Part shown: piece after piece, positions 15,517-24,291 of the stretch
Layout of the letters: each line of letters begins with the position of its first letter
How positions within the stretch are numbered: position 1 is the first letter of the stretch
Source of the DNA: an uncultured Mediterranea sp.
GTDB lineage: Bacteria; Bacteroidota; Bacteroidia; Bacteroidales; Bacteroidaceae
DNA length: 64,000 nt
NCBI GenBank assembly: GCA_945879145.1
Contig: CAMCUZ010000009.1
Span: forward strand, 1 to 64,000
Direction of reading: 5' to 3'
Translations under genes and position numbers: made by a program
The notes under the pieces: model-generated
What the model saw: the letters and a program-made list of their open reading frames with translations, nothing else
Database searches by the model: none
What the model was told of the DNA's origin: nothing

Positions 15517-16812
15517 TTAATCCAGGTAAGAGGGAGCCTCTTCGCCTACCATCTCACGGATGGTCTGCTTCACGATACGCCACTGCTGGAACAGATCGTG
15601 AACGGGCTGATGCTCGAAGTCGTGCATCGGGCTCTTGCAGAAGAAGGAGAGCCAGGTCTGGATGCCACACATGCCAGCACGGGCAGCCAGGTCACTAAAG
15701 ATAACCAGGTCGAGAGCGATAGGTGCAGCCAAAATAGAGTCGCGGCAAAGGAAATTCACCTTGATTTCCATCGGGTAACCCATCCAGCCAAAGATATCGA
15801 TATTGTCCCATGCCTCCTTGTTGTCCTTGCGAGGAGGATAGTAGTTGATGCGCACTTTGTGATAAACGTCGCCATAGAGGTCGGGGAACTTTTCGGGCTC
15901 AAAGATATTATCGATGACCGACAGCTTGCTCACCTCCTTGGTCTTGAAGTTTTCAGGCTGATCCAGCACCTCACCATCGCGATTACCCAGAATGTTGGTC
16001 GAGAACCAACCGCTCACGCCAAGCATACGGGTCTTGAACATCGGAGCCAGCACCGTCTTCATCAGCGTCTGGCCACTCTTGAAGTCCTTTCCAGCAATAG
16101 GCACATTCATCTTGGCAGAGAATTCCCACATGGCCGGAATATCTACGCAAAGATTGGGGGCACCCATGATGAAGGGAGCACCCTCAGCTACGGCAGCGTA
16201 TGCATAGCACATGCTGGGCGAAATAACCTCCGTATTGTTCTCCTTCATGGCCTGCTCCAATGCAGCAAGCGACTTGTGCTCTTCGCTCATCGGTACGAAG
16301 ATTTCCGTACTGGCTGCCCACAGCACCACGATACGATCACAGCCGTTAGCCGACTTGAAGTTACGGATATCAGCACGCAACTGCTCCACCATATCCCAAC
16401 GGGTAGCAGCATTCTTGATGTGGGTACCATTCAAGCGTTTAGCAAAATTGTGATCAAATGCAGCAGGCATAGGCTTGATTGCCTCCAGTTCATCGCGAAC
16501 CAGATTCAGGTCTTTTTCTTTCAGCACCTCAGCATACATCGCAGCCTCGTAAGCATTGTCAGGGAAAATGTCCCAACCGCCAAAGACGATGTCACTCAAG
16601 TTGGCCAAGGGTACGACATCCTTGATCAAGTGTTCTTTACCATCTTGCATTGTAATTGTTGCCATCTGGGTAATGGAACCTATAGGCTTTGCCACACCCT
16701 TACGAGCGGCCAAAGTACCTGTAATTAAAGTAGTGGATACTGCTCCACCTACACCTACAACCAACACGCCAAGGCGACCCGTTGCAGGTTTAATCTCTTT
16801 CTTCATTGCCAT
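15517..16812 (-). CDS. Inositol-3-phosphate synthase
   Basis: A 431-residue NAD-dependent enzyme converting glucose 6-phosphate to myo-inositol 3-phosphate. Evidence is the Rossmann loop GVGGAVSTT (20-28) and the family signature GKDFKSGQTLMKT, which carries active-site lysines. In Bacteroides this enzyme starts synthesis of inositol lipids. The genes expected next to it for phosphatidylinositol phosphate synthesis are not in the neighbourhood here: rng converges on one side and a histidine kinase gene lies on the other. A -7 element (TACTTTTG, minus strand, 16839-16846) lies 26 bp before the start, so the gene is probably monocistronic. ATG 16806 is an alternative start two codons inside. 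Confidence 0.93.
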   Translation of the reverse strand: MAMKKEIKPATGRLGVLVVGVGGAVSTTLITGTLAARKGVAKPIGSITQMATITMQDGKEHLIKDVVPLANLSDIVFGGWDIFPDNAYEAAMYAEVLKEKDLNLVRDELEAIKPMPAAFDHNFAKRLNGTHIKNAATRWDMVEQLRADIRNFKSANGCDRIVVLWAASTEIFVPMSEEHKSLAALEQAMKENNTEVISPSMCYAYAAVAEGAPFIMGAPNLCVDIPAMWEFSAKMNVPIAGKDFKSGQTLMKTVLAPMFKTRMLGVSGWFSTNILGNRDGEVLDQPENFKTKEVSKLSVIDNIFEPEKFPDLYGDVYHKVRINYYPPRKDNKEAWDNIDIFGWMGYPMEIKVNFLCRDSILAAPIALDLVIFSDLAARAGMCGIQTWLSFFCKSPMHDFEHQPVHDLFQQWRIVKQTIREMVGEEAPSYLD

Positions 16813-16838
16813 TGAATTAGTTATTTATTAAAAACCTC

Positions 16839-16846
16839 CAAAAGTA
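16839..16846 (-). promoter_or_regulatory. -7 element of the inositol synthase gene
   Basis: TACTTTTG on the minus strand fits TAnnTTTG, 26 bp before ATG 16812. No exact -33 TTTG was seen. Confidence 0.55.
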
Positions 16847-16978
16847 ACGCATTTAGGTGAAATGGCAGTGAGTTTTTTTTCTTATTTATTGTTCTAAAAG
16901 GAAGATTAGAATAAAAAGAGGGCATTATTTCATCCCACAATCCATTTTATGCAGTTTGTCCCGTCCGATTCAAGCAGC

Positions 16979-18298
16979 TTACACCTTGAATCGGATACGG
17001 AAACGGGTGATGCCATCTGCATCGGTATTCAGTGAGAATTGACAATCGTGACGTAGCAACACCTCGCGGATAAAGACGAGGCCGATACCTTGCCCATTGG
17101 GCTTGGTAGAGAAGAAGGGAGTAAACAATTTGTTCGCAACCTCAGAAGATATGCCGGGGCCATTGTCGCTCACCTCAATGCATGCAGGTGCAGTGGTGCT
17201 GATCAGGATACGGCCTTTCGAGGTGACAGTTGGAGGTGCAGAGGAGATGCTCTCCACAGCATTCTTCAGAATATTGACCAATACCTGCTCCATCAGTGCG
17301 GCATCAACCGACACCTCACTGACCCGCTCATCACATTGCAAATGGAGCTCAATATCTGCCTGATGGCAGGTACCCTCCATGAACTGCTTACAACGACAAA
17401 CCAGTTCATTCAGGTCAACAGCTTGTTTGACGGGTTCAGGAATCTTGACCACATCGGCAAAACGCGTAATGAAACGACTCATTGAGAGGCAACGGTCGCT
17501 GCAGACCTCCATCATCTGACAGAGTTCCTCCATCCCCTGTTCACCCTCCAAGGTCTGATTGACGGTATCAAGTGCCGAGGTGATGCCCGCTACACTGTTG
17601 TTCACTTCATGAGCAATCATCCGAATGACCTTTTCGTAGGCCTTCTTCTCCGCACGAAACAGTTCGTCGGTCATCCGTTCAATTAAGAAAAAGGGGTGAT
17701 GAAATCCGTTGTCGAGGAAATAGGAACTGCTGCATTTATAGATATTAGCATCATTGAGCCGGATGACTTCAGTGCTTTCCTTCTCCATCTGAGCCAGTTG
17801 CAGTGCCAAAGGAGACTCGCGCACCTCACTCAACTTCCTCCCCAACAGGCGCTCTTGAGATACGCCCAACTGCTTCAGGGCCATAGGATTGAGCTGTTGT
17901 ACCTCTTCATCGAGCGTAAGGATTACCACTCCCATGGGTGAAGCCTGAATCAACAAGTCCAAGAATTGGTTCTGCTCCCTCAAGCGGAGTCGTTCACTCT
18001 TGAGCTGATCCATCATGCGGTTGAACAGAGTGACTAATCGGTCGGCATCATACTGTCCTACAGGGCTCAGCCGGCTGCTAAAGTCCTGTTCACGAAGCAG
18101 GTCCATGCCATTACCAATGGTACGCATCGGCTTGAGTACCTTTTGATAGAAATAGGACAAGAAAAGCAGCAACAACAGCATGCACCCTTCGGCAACCAGG
18201 AACTTTACACTGCGTACATCGCCAAAAAAGAGTGTCAACAGAGCAGCCAGAGCCACCAAAAACAGCGCCCACAGGGAGAAAAGAAGTCGGAGTTTCAT
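16979..18298 (-). CDS. NtrB-like sensor histidine kinase
   Basis: A 439-residue kinase with two membrane helices close together at the N-terminus (LFSLWALFLVALAALLTLFF and LVAEGCMLLLLLFLSYFY), leaving almost no periplasmic sensor. A HAMP-like segment and a PAS-like domain follow, then the H-box IAHEVNNSVAGITSAL with His230, and an ATPase domain with NILKNAVESI, SDNGPGIS and GIGLVFIREV. Kinases of this type pair with sigma-54 activators; the partner gene ends 21 bp upstream. ATG 18298 is chosen over TTG 18313. The lack of a periplasmic domain suggests that it senses membrane or cytoplasmic signals. Confidence 0.88.
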   Translation of the reverse strand: MKLRLLFSLWALFLVALAALLTLFFGDVRSVKFLVAEGCMLLLLLFLSYFYQKVLKPMRTIGNGMDLLREQDFSSRLSPVGQYDADRLVTLFNRMMDQLKSERLRLREQNQFLDLLIQASPMGVVILTLDEEVQQLNPMALKQLGVSQERLLGRKLSEVRESPLALQLAQMEKESTEVIRLNDANIYKCSSSYFLDNGFHHPFFLIERMTDELFRAEKKAYEKVIRMIAHEVNNSVAGITSALDTVNQTLEGEQGMEELCQMMEVCSDRCLSMSRFITRFADVVKIPEPVKQAVDLNELVCRCKQFMEGTCHQADIELHLQCDERVSEVSVDAALMEQVLVNILKNAVESISSAPPTVTSKGRILISTTAPACIEVSDNGPGISSEVANKLFTPFFSTKPNGQGIGLVFIREVLLRHDCQFSLNTDADGITRFRIRFKV

Positions 18299-18319
18299 GC
18301 GTTCACCATACAATAAAGG

Positions 18320-19672
18320 TTAACAACGAATGCCATACTTCTCAATTCGTCGATAGAGTGCAGCCCTGCTGATACCAAGCACTGAAGCAACCTGGCTGAG
18401 GTTGCCTTTGTACAGACCAATGGCCTGCTCAATGGTGGCACGCTCTATCTCCTCCAAGGTCATGCCTGCAAACGATCCCTGGGCTACCCGCTCGGATGGA
18501 GAGGCAGGCTTGCCATATTGTGCCTCGAAGTCGGCGGCCTCAATCAGCGTCTTACCACTGACCAGTATCGTGCGTTCCACCAGATTTTTCAGTTCACGGA
18601 TATTGCCTGAAAAAGGAAGTTGCGTCAAATAGTGAAGTGCTTCTGACGAGAACTCCACTCCTGGCAATCCATTTGCTTTCACCTGTAAGTCGGCAAAATG
18701 ACGGGCCAACAGCGGGATATCATCCTTCCGCTCCCGCAAAGCAGGCAGATGAAGGGTTATGAGATTGATGCGATAGAAGAGGTCTTCGCGAAAAGTATGT
18801 TCCATCACCATCTGCTGCAGGTTAGCATTGGTGGCAGATACAACGCGCACATCCACCTTGCGGGGATGGCTGTCGCCCAGCACTTCGAAGGTCTGGTCTT
18901 GTAACACACGGAGCAGCTTCACCTGGCAAGAGAGGTCCAGTTCGCCAATCTCATCCAGAAAGATGGTTCCCTTGTCCGCCAACTCAAAGCGCCCTATACG
19001 ATCGGACGTGGCATCCGTAAATGCCCCCTTCTTATGACCAAACATTTCACTCTCGAAGAGCGAATGCGAGATTCCACCCAGATTGACCTTCACAAAAGGC
19101 TTCGCGGCTCGGCGACTGTTCAGATGCACAGCTTCGGCAATCAGCTCCTTACCTGTGCCGCTCTCGCCGGTAATCAGCACCGAGGCATTGGTCTTGGCAA
19201 TACGTGCCACGGTTTGCAGCACCTCCTCCAGTCCTTTTGAGCCACCTACAATGTGACTGCGGTCCAAACTTCCAGATAGTTCATCATCTGCAGGAGAGGA
19301 GGATTGTGCCAGTTGGAGGGCCGTTTCGATACGTTGCAGCAGGGCGGCATTGTGCCAGGGCTTCGTGATGAAGTCAAAGGCTCCTGCTTGCATTCCCTGC
19401 ACGGCCAGCTGAATACTGCCCCAAGCAGTCATCAAGATGACAGGAACCTCGGGACGAAACAGTTTGACCTGCTTAAGCAACGTCAGACCCTCGTCACCGC
19501 TTGTCGAGAGCGTGAAGTTCATATCCATCAACATGAGCTGCGGTGCTTCGGCCCGCACCACCTCCATGGTTTCGCGCGGGGAACCTACAGCTTTTACTTC
19601 ATATCCTGCCCGCTTCAGCATAAAGCTCAACGAAGAGCGGATGGCACTGTCATCATCTATTATCAGTATCAT
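18320..19672 (-). CDS. NtrC-family sigma-54 response regulator
   Basis: A 450-residue regulator in three parts: receiver domain with D6-D7 and phosphoacceptor D50; AAA+ domain with Walker A GESGTGKE, the sigma-54 contact loop GAFTDA (a variant of GAFTGA) and Walker B FLDEIGEL; and a C-terminal Fis-type helix-turn-helix NLSQVASVLGISRAALYRRI. It should activate RpoN-dependent promoters when phosphorylated by the adjacent kinase. A -24/-12 promoter with two palindromic upstream sites lies in front of the neighbouring tolC gene. Its own promoter looks like the housekeeping type (TAACTTTG, minus strand, 19715-19722). Confidence 0.93.
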   Translation of the reverse strand: MILIIDDDSAIRSSLSFMLKRAGYEVKAVGSPRETMEVVRAEAPQLMLMDMNFTLSTSGDEGLTLLKQVKLFRPEVPVILMTAWGSIQLAVQGMQAGAFDFITKPWHNAALLQRIETALQLAQSSSPADDELSGSLDRSHIVGGSKGLEEVLQTVARIAKTNASVLITGESGTGKELIAEAVHLNSRRAAKPFVKVNLGGISHSLFESEMFGHKKGAFTDATSDRIGRFELADKGTIFLDEIGELDLSCQVKLLRVLQDQTFEVLGDSHPRKVDVRVVSATNANLQQMVMEHTFREDLFYRINLITLHLPALRERKDDIPLLARHFADLQVKANGLPGVEFSSEALHYLTQLPFSGNIRELKNLVERTILVSGKTLIEAADFEAQYGKPASPSERVAQGSFAGMTLEEIERATIEQAIGLYKGNLSQVASVLGISRAALYRRIEKYGIRC

Positions 19673-19714
19673 GGTTTATACCTTATATATATATTGGGGA
19701 CCTCTATGCGAGGA

Positions 19715-19722
19715 CAAAGTTA
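19715..19722 (-). promoter_or_regulatory. -7 element of the regulator-kinase operon
   Basis: TAACTTTG on the minus strand fits TAnnTTTG, 43 bp before the ATG of the sigma-54 activator. It lies between the end of tolC and the regulator, so the pair can be made without the sigma-54 promoter. Confidence 0.55.
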
Positions 19723-19767
19723 ATCAATTCATACCAATCACAGGGGTTCTTCCTTCGTTATTTTATG

Positions 19768-21276
19768 TTAGCGCCGCACAATGGCATCAAAATCGGCTTC
19801 CAGCTCGCAATTCAGTTCAAAATCCCACAACGTGATGCTACGCAACTGGTAGAAGTAATACCAATAAGAGTAGAGTTCGGAAATATGTTTCTGTCTGGCC
19901 TCATCCTTCGAGTCGCGGGCATCATTCAGGTCGAGGGTGCTGATTTTTCCAATAAGAAAAGTTTCTACACTGGTGCGGTAACGCTTCTCGGCAATGGCAT
20001 CTGCCTCGGTGGCTATCTTGAGCTGCTGAGCCTGGTTGTTGAAGTTGGCCACGAGCAGGAAAAGGTCTTGATTGAAATCCATCTGCTCCTGCTTGATGCG
20101 CGACATCACCACCTCGCGATTACTCTTGGCCACACGCACCTGACCTCTTCGCTTTCCCCAGTCCAGCAAGGGTATTTTCACCCCTACCTGTACAATCTGA
20201 TTCTCCAGCAGGTTGCGGTAAGCAGCGCTGAACGTATGGTTCTGCCCTGTATAGCCCACGCTGGCAAAGAGATCCACACTGCGCAGGTTTCCCCTGGCTG
20301 TAGCTACCGCATAGTCGGCCTCCAGCTGACGGCGACGGATATTCTGTGCAAACTTGTTCCGGCTCAAAGCTTTTTCCAGCACATCGTCATAGCCAATCTG
20401 CACCGCAGGTACGCCATCAGGAAGCACCGGGTTCAACTCTTCCTGCTCACTGACACCCAGGAAGGAGCGGAGCTGGAACATGCGGGCTTTGAGTGAGCTC
20501 TCAGCCTCAGTCACGTCAGCTTGCCCCTGCAAGGCATTCAACTTGAGCTGAAGCAGGTCGTTTTCCGAAATCTGCCCCATCTTACGTTTTGCCTTGGCTA
20601 CCTCATAGAGACGGTCGGCATTCACCTTGTTCTGTCGAGCAGAGCCCAGATTCTCTTTGGCCAACAGAAGTTGAAAGAAATAAGTGATGGTCTTCATCGT
20701 GACCTCCTCTGTAGCGGTGATGAAAGCCGCCTTCGCCTCAGCATAACGTACGGGTTCGATGCGGCGGTCCCACTTCAAGCTGTTCACTCCAAAGATGGGC
20801 TGCGTCAACTGCAGCGTGACAGGGACCGACATAAACTGCTTCTCCCCACCGCTACCCAACTGCCTCATGAAGTCGAGCGATGAAGCTAAAGAGAGCTTTC
20901 CACCTGTAAACCAGATGTTCTGGTCGATGGAGAACTGGCCTGCCAGTCCAAGTGTATTGTTGCGCACGTAGCTGTACGAGCCATCGGCATTCTGATACGT
21001 ACTGTAGGATTTATTGTAGTTGGGCAGCGTACCGGTAAAGTTGACTTCGGGCAGCAGGTCGGCCCGAAAGGTGCGATACTCCCAATAGGCTGTTTTCAAT
21101 TCGTTGCGTGCCACAGCAGCATCAACCGACTGTACACGGGCCAAGGCAATGGCCTCACTTAGCGAAATGTTGCGTTCATGCATCACCGAATCGGCGGTAT
21201 GCTCCGCACTGTAAGCCTCCTGAGAAAACAGAAGACACAGCGACAAAGAGATTCCAGTCAAAAAGAGGCGTTTCAT
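19768..21276 (-). CDS. TolC-family outer-membrane efflux channel
   Basis: A 502-residue protein with a signal peptide (MKRLFLTGISLSLCLLFSQ) and two repeats of the outer-membrane efflux protein family: SLSEAIALARVQSVDAAVARNEL opens the first and a long coiled-coil region runs through both. TolC-type trimers form a channel through the outer membrane and periplasm for efflux pumps or type I secretion. Unusually, no membrane-fusion protein or inner-membrane pump is adjacent; the gene is followed by the NtrC-type regulator and its kinase. ATG 21276 places the signal peptide at the N-terminus. The upstream region has a sigma-54 promoter and two matching palindromes. Confidence 0.9.
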   Translation of the reverse strand: MKRLFLTGISLSLCLLFSQEAYSAEHTADSVMHERNISLSEAIALARVQSVDAAVARNELKTAYWEYRTFRADLLPEVNFTGTLPNYNKSYSTYQNADGSYSYVRNNTLGLAGQFSIDQNIWFTGGKLSLASSLDFMRQLGSGGEKQFMSVPVTLQLTQPIFGVNSLKWDRRIEPVRYAEAKAAFITATEEVTMKTITYFFQLLLAKENLGSARQNKVNADRLYEVAKAKRKMGQISENDLLQLKLNALQGQADVTEAESSLKARMFQLRSFLGVSEQEELNPVLPDGVPAVQIGYDDVLEKALSRNKFAQNIRRRQLEADYAVATARGNLRSVDLFASVGYTGQNHTFSAAYRNLLENQIVQVGVKIPLLDWGKRRGQVRVAKSNREVVMSRIKQEQMDFNQDLFLLVANFNNQAQQLKIATEADAIAEKRYRTSVETFLIGKISTLDLNDARDSKDEARQKHISELYSYWYYFYQLRSITLWDFELNCELEADFDAIVRR

Positions 21277-21334
21277 ATCTGTGCAATAGTTAAATTCGTC
21301 ATATCGTTGCATAATCACGGATTATCCATCCTCA

Positions 21335-21350
21335 GACAAAGAGTGTGCCA
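21335..21350 (-). promoter_or_regulatory. Sigma-54 promoter of tolC
   Basis: The minus strand reads TGGCACACTCTTTGTC, matching the -24/-12 consensus TGGCACGnnnnTTGCW with full identity in TGGCAC and TTGT in place of TTGC. It lies about 60 bp before ATG 21276, and the next gene on the strand encodes a sigma-54 activator. Confidence 0.75.
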
Positions 21351-21381
21351 ACAGCTCAGAAGGGGCTAAATGAGAAGGAAG

Positions 21382-21421
21382 TGTTCGATATCGAACAATC
21401 ACACCTGTCCGCAATCGAACA
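21382..21421 (-). promoter_or_regulatory. Two palindromic activator sites upstream of tolC
   Basis: TGTTCGATATCGAACA (21382-21397) is a perfect 16-bp palindrome. TGTCCGCAATCGAACA (21406-21421) is a degenerate second copy keeping the TGT-CG---TCG-ACA frame. The two starts are 24 bp apart, and both lie about 60-100 bp upstream of the sigma-54 start site. They are good candidates for binding by the Fis-type domain of the neighbouring regulator. Confidence 0.7.
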
Positions 21422-21480
21422 TTTCCTCCTTGTTTGTAGAATATTAAGAGTCGTGCGAAGGGGATATCCCGGTTTTTGTG

Positions 21481-21488
21481 TACTTTTG
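21481..21488 (+). promoter_or_regulatory. -7 element of the MATE gene
   Basis: TACTTTTG fits TAnnTTTG, 29 bp before ATG 21518. No proper -33 TTTG was seen. The palindromic sites lie 60-100 bp upstream, so the regulator could influence this divergent gene too. Confidence 0.6.
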
Positions 21489-21517
21489 CATCCAATTTTG
21501 AAAGAATAGAGATTGCT

Positions 21518-22870
21518 ATGACCAATACAAAACAAGCCACCGCTCTTGGCACAGAGCCTATCCGCACACTACTCATCCGTTACGCCGTACCTGCCATCAT
21601 CGCCATGACTGCAGCATCTTTATATAATATGGTGGACAGCATCTTCATCGGCCAAGGCGTAGGTCCGATGGCCATCACCGGCCTGGCCCTCACCTTTCCA
21701 TTGATGAACCTGGCTGCAGCCTTTGGCTCGTTGGTAGGCGTAGGAGCTGCAACGCTCATCTCTGTCAAGTTGGGGCAAAAGGACTACACTACCGCACAAT
21801 GCGTGCTGGGCAACGTATTGGTGCTCAATATCATTCTTGGTCTGGCTTTCACCTTGGTAGTTTATCCGCTACTCACTCCTATCCTCTACTTTTTTGGCGG
21901 TAGTGAGGCAACGATGAGCTATGCCACAGACTACATGGAGATTATCCTATTCGGCAACATCATCACCCACCTCTACTTCGGACTCAATGCTGTACTGCGT
22001 GCATCGGGCCATCCTCAACAGGCTATGTATGCCACCATCTTCACGGTAGTGGTCAATGCCCTGCTCGACCCGCTCTTTATCTACGTATTTGAATGGGGCA
22101 TCCGTGGGGCGGCTATTGCCACGGTAACCGCTCAGCTTCTTTCCATGCTCTGGCAAATTTACTTCTTCAGCAACCCTAATCGCCTGCTCCACTTTCACCG
22201 CGGCGTCTTCAAACTGAAACGTCGTATCGTGGTGGACTCGCTGGCCATCGGCCTCTCTCCTTTTCTGATGAATACGGCTGCCTGCTTTATTGTCATCTTG
22301 ATTAACCAGGGACTGAAACGGTATGGTGGTGACCTGGCGATTGGAGCCTACGGCATAGTCAACCGTCTTGTATTCATTACCATCATGATCGTGATGGGCT
22401 TCAATCAGGGCATGCAGCCCATTGCAGGCTATAACTATGGTGCCCGTCTCTATCCTCGGGTCGATCGGGTGCTGAAGCTCACCATACTTTGCGCCACCTG
22501 TGTCACAACATTTGGCTTTCTGATTGGCGAGCTCTTCCCTGAGACGGTTGTAGGCATATTTACAAGTGATTCCGAGTTGATTACCCGTTCAGCCCGTGGT
22601 CTGCGTATCACGGTCATCTTCTTCCCCATCATTGGTTTTCAGATGGTGACCTCCAACTTCTTCCAAAGCATCGGCATGGCCAGCAAGTCGATCATTCTCT
22701 CCCTCAGCCGACAGCTACTGATTCTGCTGCCCTGCCTGCTCATTCTACCTCTCTTTTTTCAGGAAGAGGGCGTATGGTACAGTATGCCAGTCAGTGATCT
22801 GCTGGCCAGCTTAATCGCCCTCTTCATGCTGCTTCGTCAGTTCAAGCAGTTCAAGCAACAGAAGGTATAA
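21518..22870 (+). CDS. MATE-family multidrug exporter
   Basis: A 450-residue polytopic inner-membrane protein with about 12 membrane helices in two homologous halves. SLYNMVDSIFIGQGVGPMAITGLALTFP-like sequence at the N-terminus (residues about 30-60) and VNRLVFITIMIVMGFNQGMQPIAGYNYGA in the second half are typical of the family. MATE proteins export cationic drugs or metabolites against sodium or proton entry. It is transcribed away from tolC across a shared control region; MATE pumps normally work without TolC, so a direct partnership is not expected. It converges on the M24 peptidase gene with 3 bp between the stops. Confidence 0.93.
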   Translation: MTNTKQATALGTEPIRTLLIRYAVPAIIAMTAASLYNMVDSIFIGQGVGPMAITGLALTFPLMNLAAAFGSLVGVGAATLISVKLGQKDYTTAQCVLGNVLVLNIILGLAFTLVVYPLLTPILYFFGGSEATMSYATDYMEIILFGNIITHLYFGLNAVLRASGHPQQAMYATIFTVVVNALLDPLFIYVFEWGIRGAAIATVTAQLLSMLWQIYFFSNPNRLLHFHRGVFKLKRRIVVDSLAIGLSPFLMNTAACFIVILINQGLKRYGGDLAIGAYGIVNRLVFITIMIVMGFNQGMQPIAGYNYGARLYPRVDRVLKLTILCATCVTTFGFLIGELFPETVVGIFTSDSELITRSARGLRITVIFFPIIGFQMVTSNFFQSIGMASKSIILSLSRQLLILLPCLLILPLFFQEEGVWYSMPVSDLLASLIALFMLLRQFKQFKQQKV

Positions 22871-22873
22871 CTC

Positions 22874-24046
22874 TTAGTCGCCCAGCAAATCGATAATCTC
22901 CTCAGGGGCCGTGGTCAGTTTCTCTACCCCATCGACCGTCACAGCCCAGGAGTTCTCGATACCTACCGGACCTACCCCAGGAACCACAATTTTGGGCTCA
23001 AGGGCAAACACCATGCCGGGTTCCAACTCCTGCTTGATACGAGGAGCCAGCACAGGAGCTTCGTTGATTTCCAATCCTATGCCGTGACCAATGAACTTGG
23101 CCTGCTGCTTCGTTCCCATGAAGCAGTCAGCGAAACCAGCCTTCGTTACTCGATCGATGGCCAGTTGATAGAGCGACTCGCAGGAGATACCAGGTTTGGC
23201 TGCTACGGCCACTTCCTCCTGAATATCCAAGCAGCACTGATGCGCATCGTATGCCTGCTGGGAAAGTTTGCCCACGGAGAAGACACGGCTCATGTCACAC
23301 ATGTAGCCAAAGAAGTTGCCCCCCATATCTACCATCACACTCTCGCCTTGCGCTATCGTTCGTCCGCAAGCACCACCGGGGATGGAACCATCTACCCCTT
23401 TGCCACCCAAGGCAAAGTCATAGGGAGAAGCCTCTTGTGCATTGTCACCGGAGAGCACACTGCCCATAAATATCTCCATGCTCTGGCCAAAGACGCGGAA
23501 AATACCCAGACATCCCTGCTGGCGCATAGCTCGCTCCACCTCAATGGAGAGTTGCACATCACTCATGCCCGATTGATAGAGCTGGGGAATGACGCTGTAA
23601 GCAGCTGCATGGGCCTGTGCAGAACGGCGGAAGGTCTCCATCTCCCACAAGGTCTTCACGCTACGAGCCTGACGGATCAAGCGCGAACCGCAAGGAAGCA
23701 CTTCGGCATTGGGGAAGCAAGCTGCTAGACGCTGGTACTCGCTGAACGAGAGTTCATCTCCTTCGAGCATCAAGCGGGTCGGCAAGGGCAGACCACACTG
23801 AGCCAGCAGTTCCGGCAATTGCTCAGGCTTACGTATCGGATGAATATGCTCGCCAGTGAGCGAAGCCGGTCGCTTTACGAAGAGACGGGCCGGAGCATGA
23901 AGCGGCAGATAGAGGTAACCGCTGACCACCTGGCCGTATGTATAGATTAGATTGACATTGGTAGCTATTAGGGCCGCATCGATGCCCTCCTTAAACATCA
24001 GGTCGCGAATCTTATCCCGACGCTGAATCAATTCAGATAATAACAT
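22874..24046 (-). CDS. M24 family Xaa-Pro peptidase
   Basis: A 390-residue protein with a creatinase-like N-terminal domain and a C-terminal pita-bread metallopeptidase domain. The five metal ligands are recognisable: Asp in VMVDMGGNF, Asp in YMCDMSRVF, His in FIGHGIGLEI, Glu in FALEPKIV and Glu in GIENSWAV. The family removes the N-terminal residue before proline or cleaves Xaa-Pro dipeptides in the cytoplasm. ATG 24046 is used because the longer reading to 24112 would cross the promoter. No operon partners are seen. Confidence 0.92.
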   Translation of the reverse strand: MLLSELIQRRDKIRDLMFKEGIDAALIATNVNLIYTYGQVVSGYLYLPLHAPARLFVKRPASLTGEHIHPIRKPEQLPELLAQCGLPLPTRLMLEGDELSFSEYQRLAACFPNAEVLPCGSRLIRQARSVKTLWEMETFRRSAQAHAAAYSVIPQLYQSGMSDVQLSIEVERAMRQQGCLGIFRVFGQSMEIFMGSVLSGDNAQEASPYDFALGGKGVDGSIPGGACGRTIAQGESVMVDMGGNFFGYMCDMSRVFSVGKLSQQAYDAHQCCLDIQEEVAVAAKPGISCESLYQLAIDRVTKAGFADCFMGTKQQAKFIGHGIGLEINEAPVLAPRIKQELEPGMVFALEPKIVVPGVGPVGIENSWAVTVDGVEKLTTAPEEIIDLLGD

Positions 24047-24076
24047 ATCGTGGTTTCCGTTTGTTTCAATTACAGG

Positions 24077-24110
24077 CTGCAAAGGTAACAAAAAGTTGCC
24101 AACGCTCCAC
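24077..24110 (-). promoter_or_regulatory. Promoter of the M24 peptidase gene
   Basis: On the minus strand TACCTTTG (24077-24084) is the -7 element and TTTG (24107-24110) the -33 element, with a 22-bp spacer. ATG 24046 is 30 bp downstream. Confidence 0.6.
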
Positions 24111-24227
24111 AAAAAAGCAATAAAAAGCCGTGCAATGAGGATAAAAAAAGTACTGCCCGATAACCTTCACAGGCGCAGGCAGCACAAACCACAAATACAA
24201 ATACAACTAAACAAAGTTTCTTACGGC

Positions 24228-24261
24228 CGGCAAGGAACTGCTTCTCAACACCTCCTTGCCG
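24228..24261 (-). terminator. Hairpin after gdhA
   Basis: CGGCAAGGA (24228-24236) pairs with TCCTTGCCG (24253-24261), a 9-bp stem with a 16-nt loop, 30 bp after the gdhA stop. The downstream T-run is weak, so termination may be partial. Confidence 0.5.
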
Positions 24262-24291
24262 CCTTATAATAATAAGGATAACTATTCAAAT

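Noticed and set aside
15598..16728. 376-codon plus-strand frame
   Set aside because: Antisense to inositol-phosphate synthase; no recognisable family or promoter.
21490..22870. MATE protein as the pump partner of TolC
   Set aside because: MATE transporters do not use TolC-type channels, and the gene has its own housekeeping promoter; only shared regulation is kept as a possibility.
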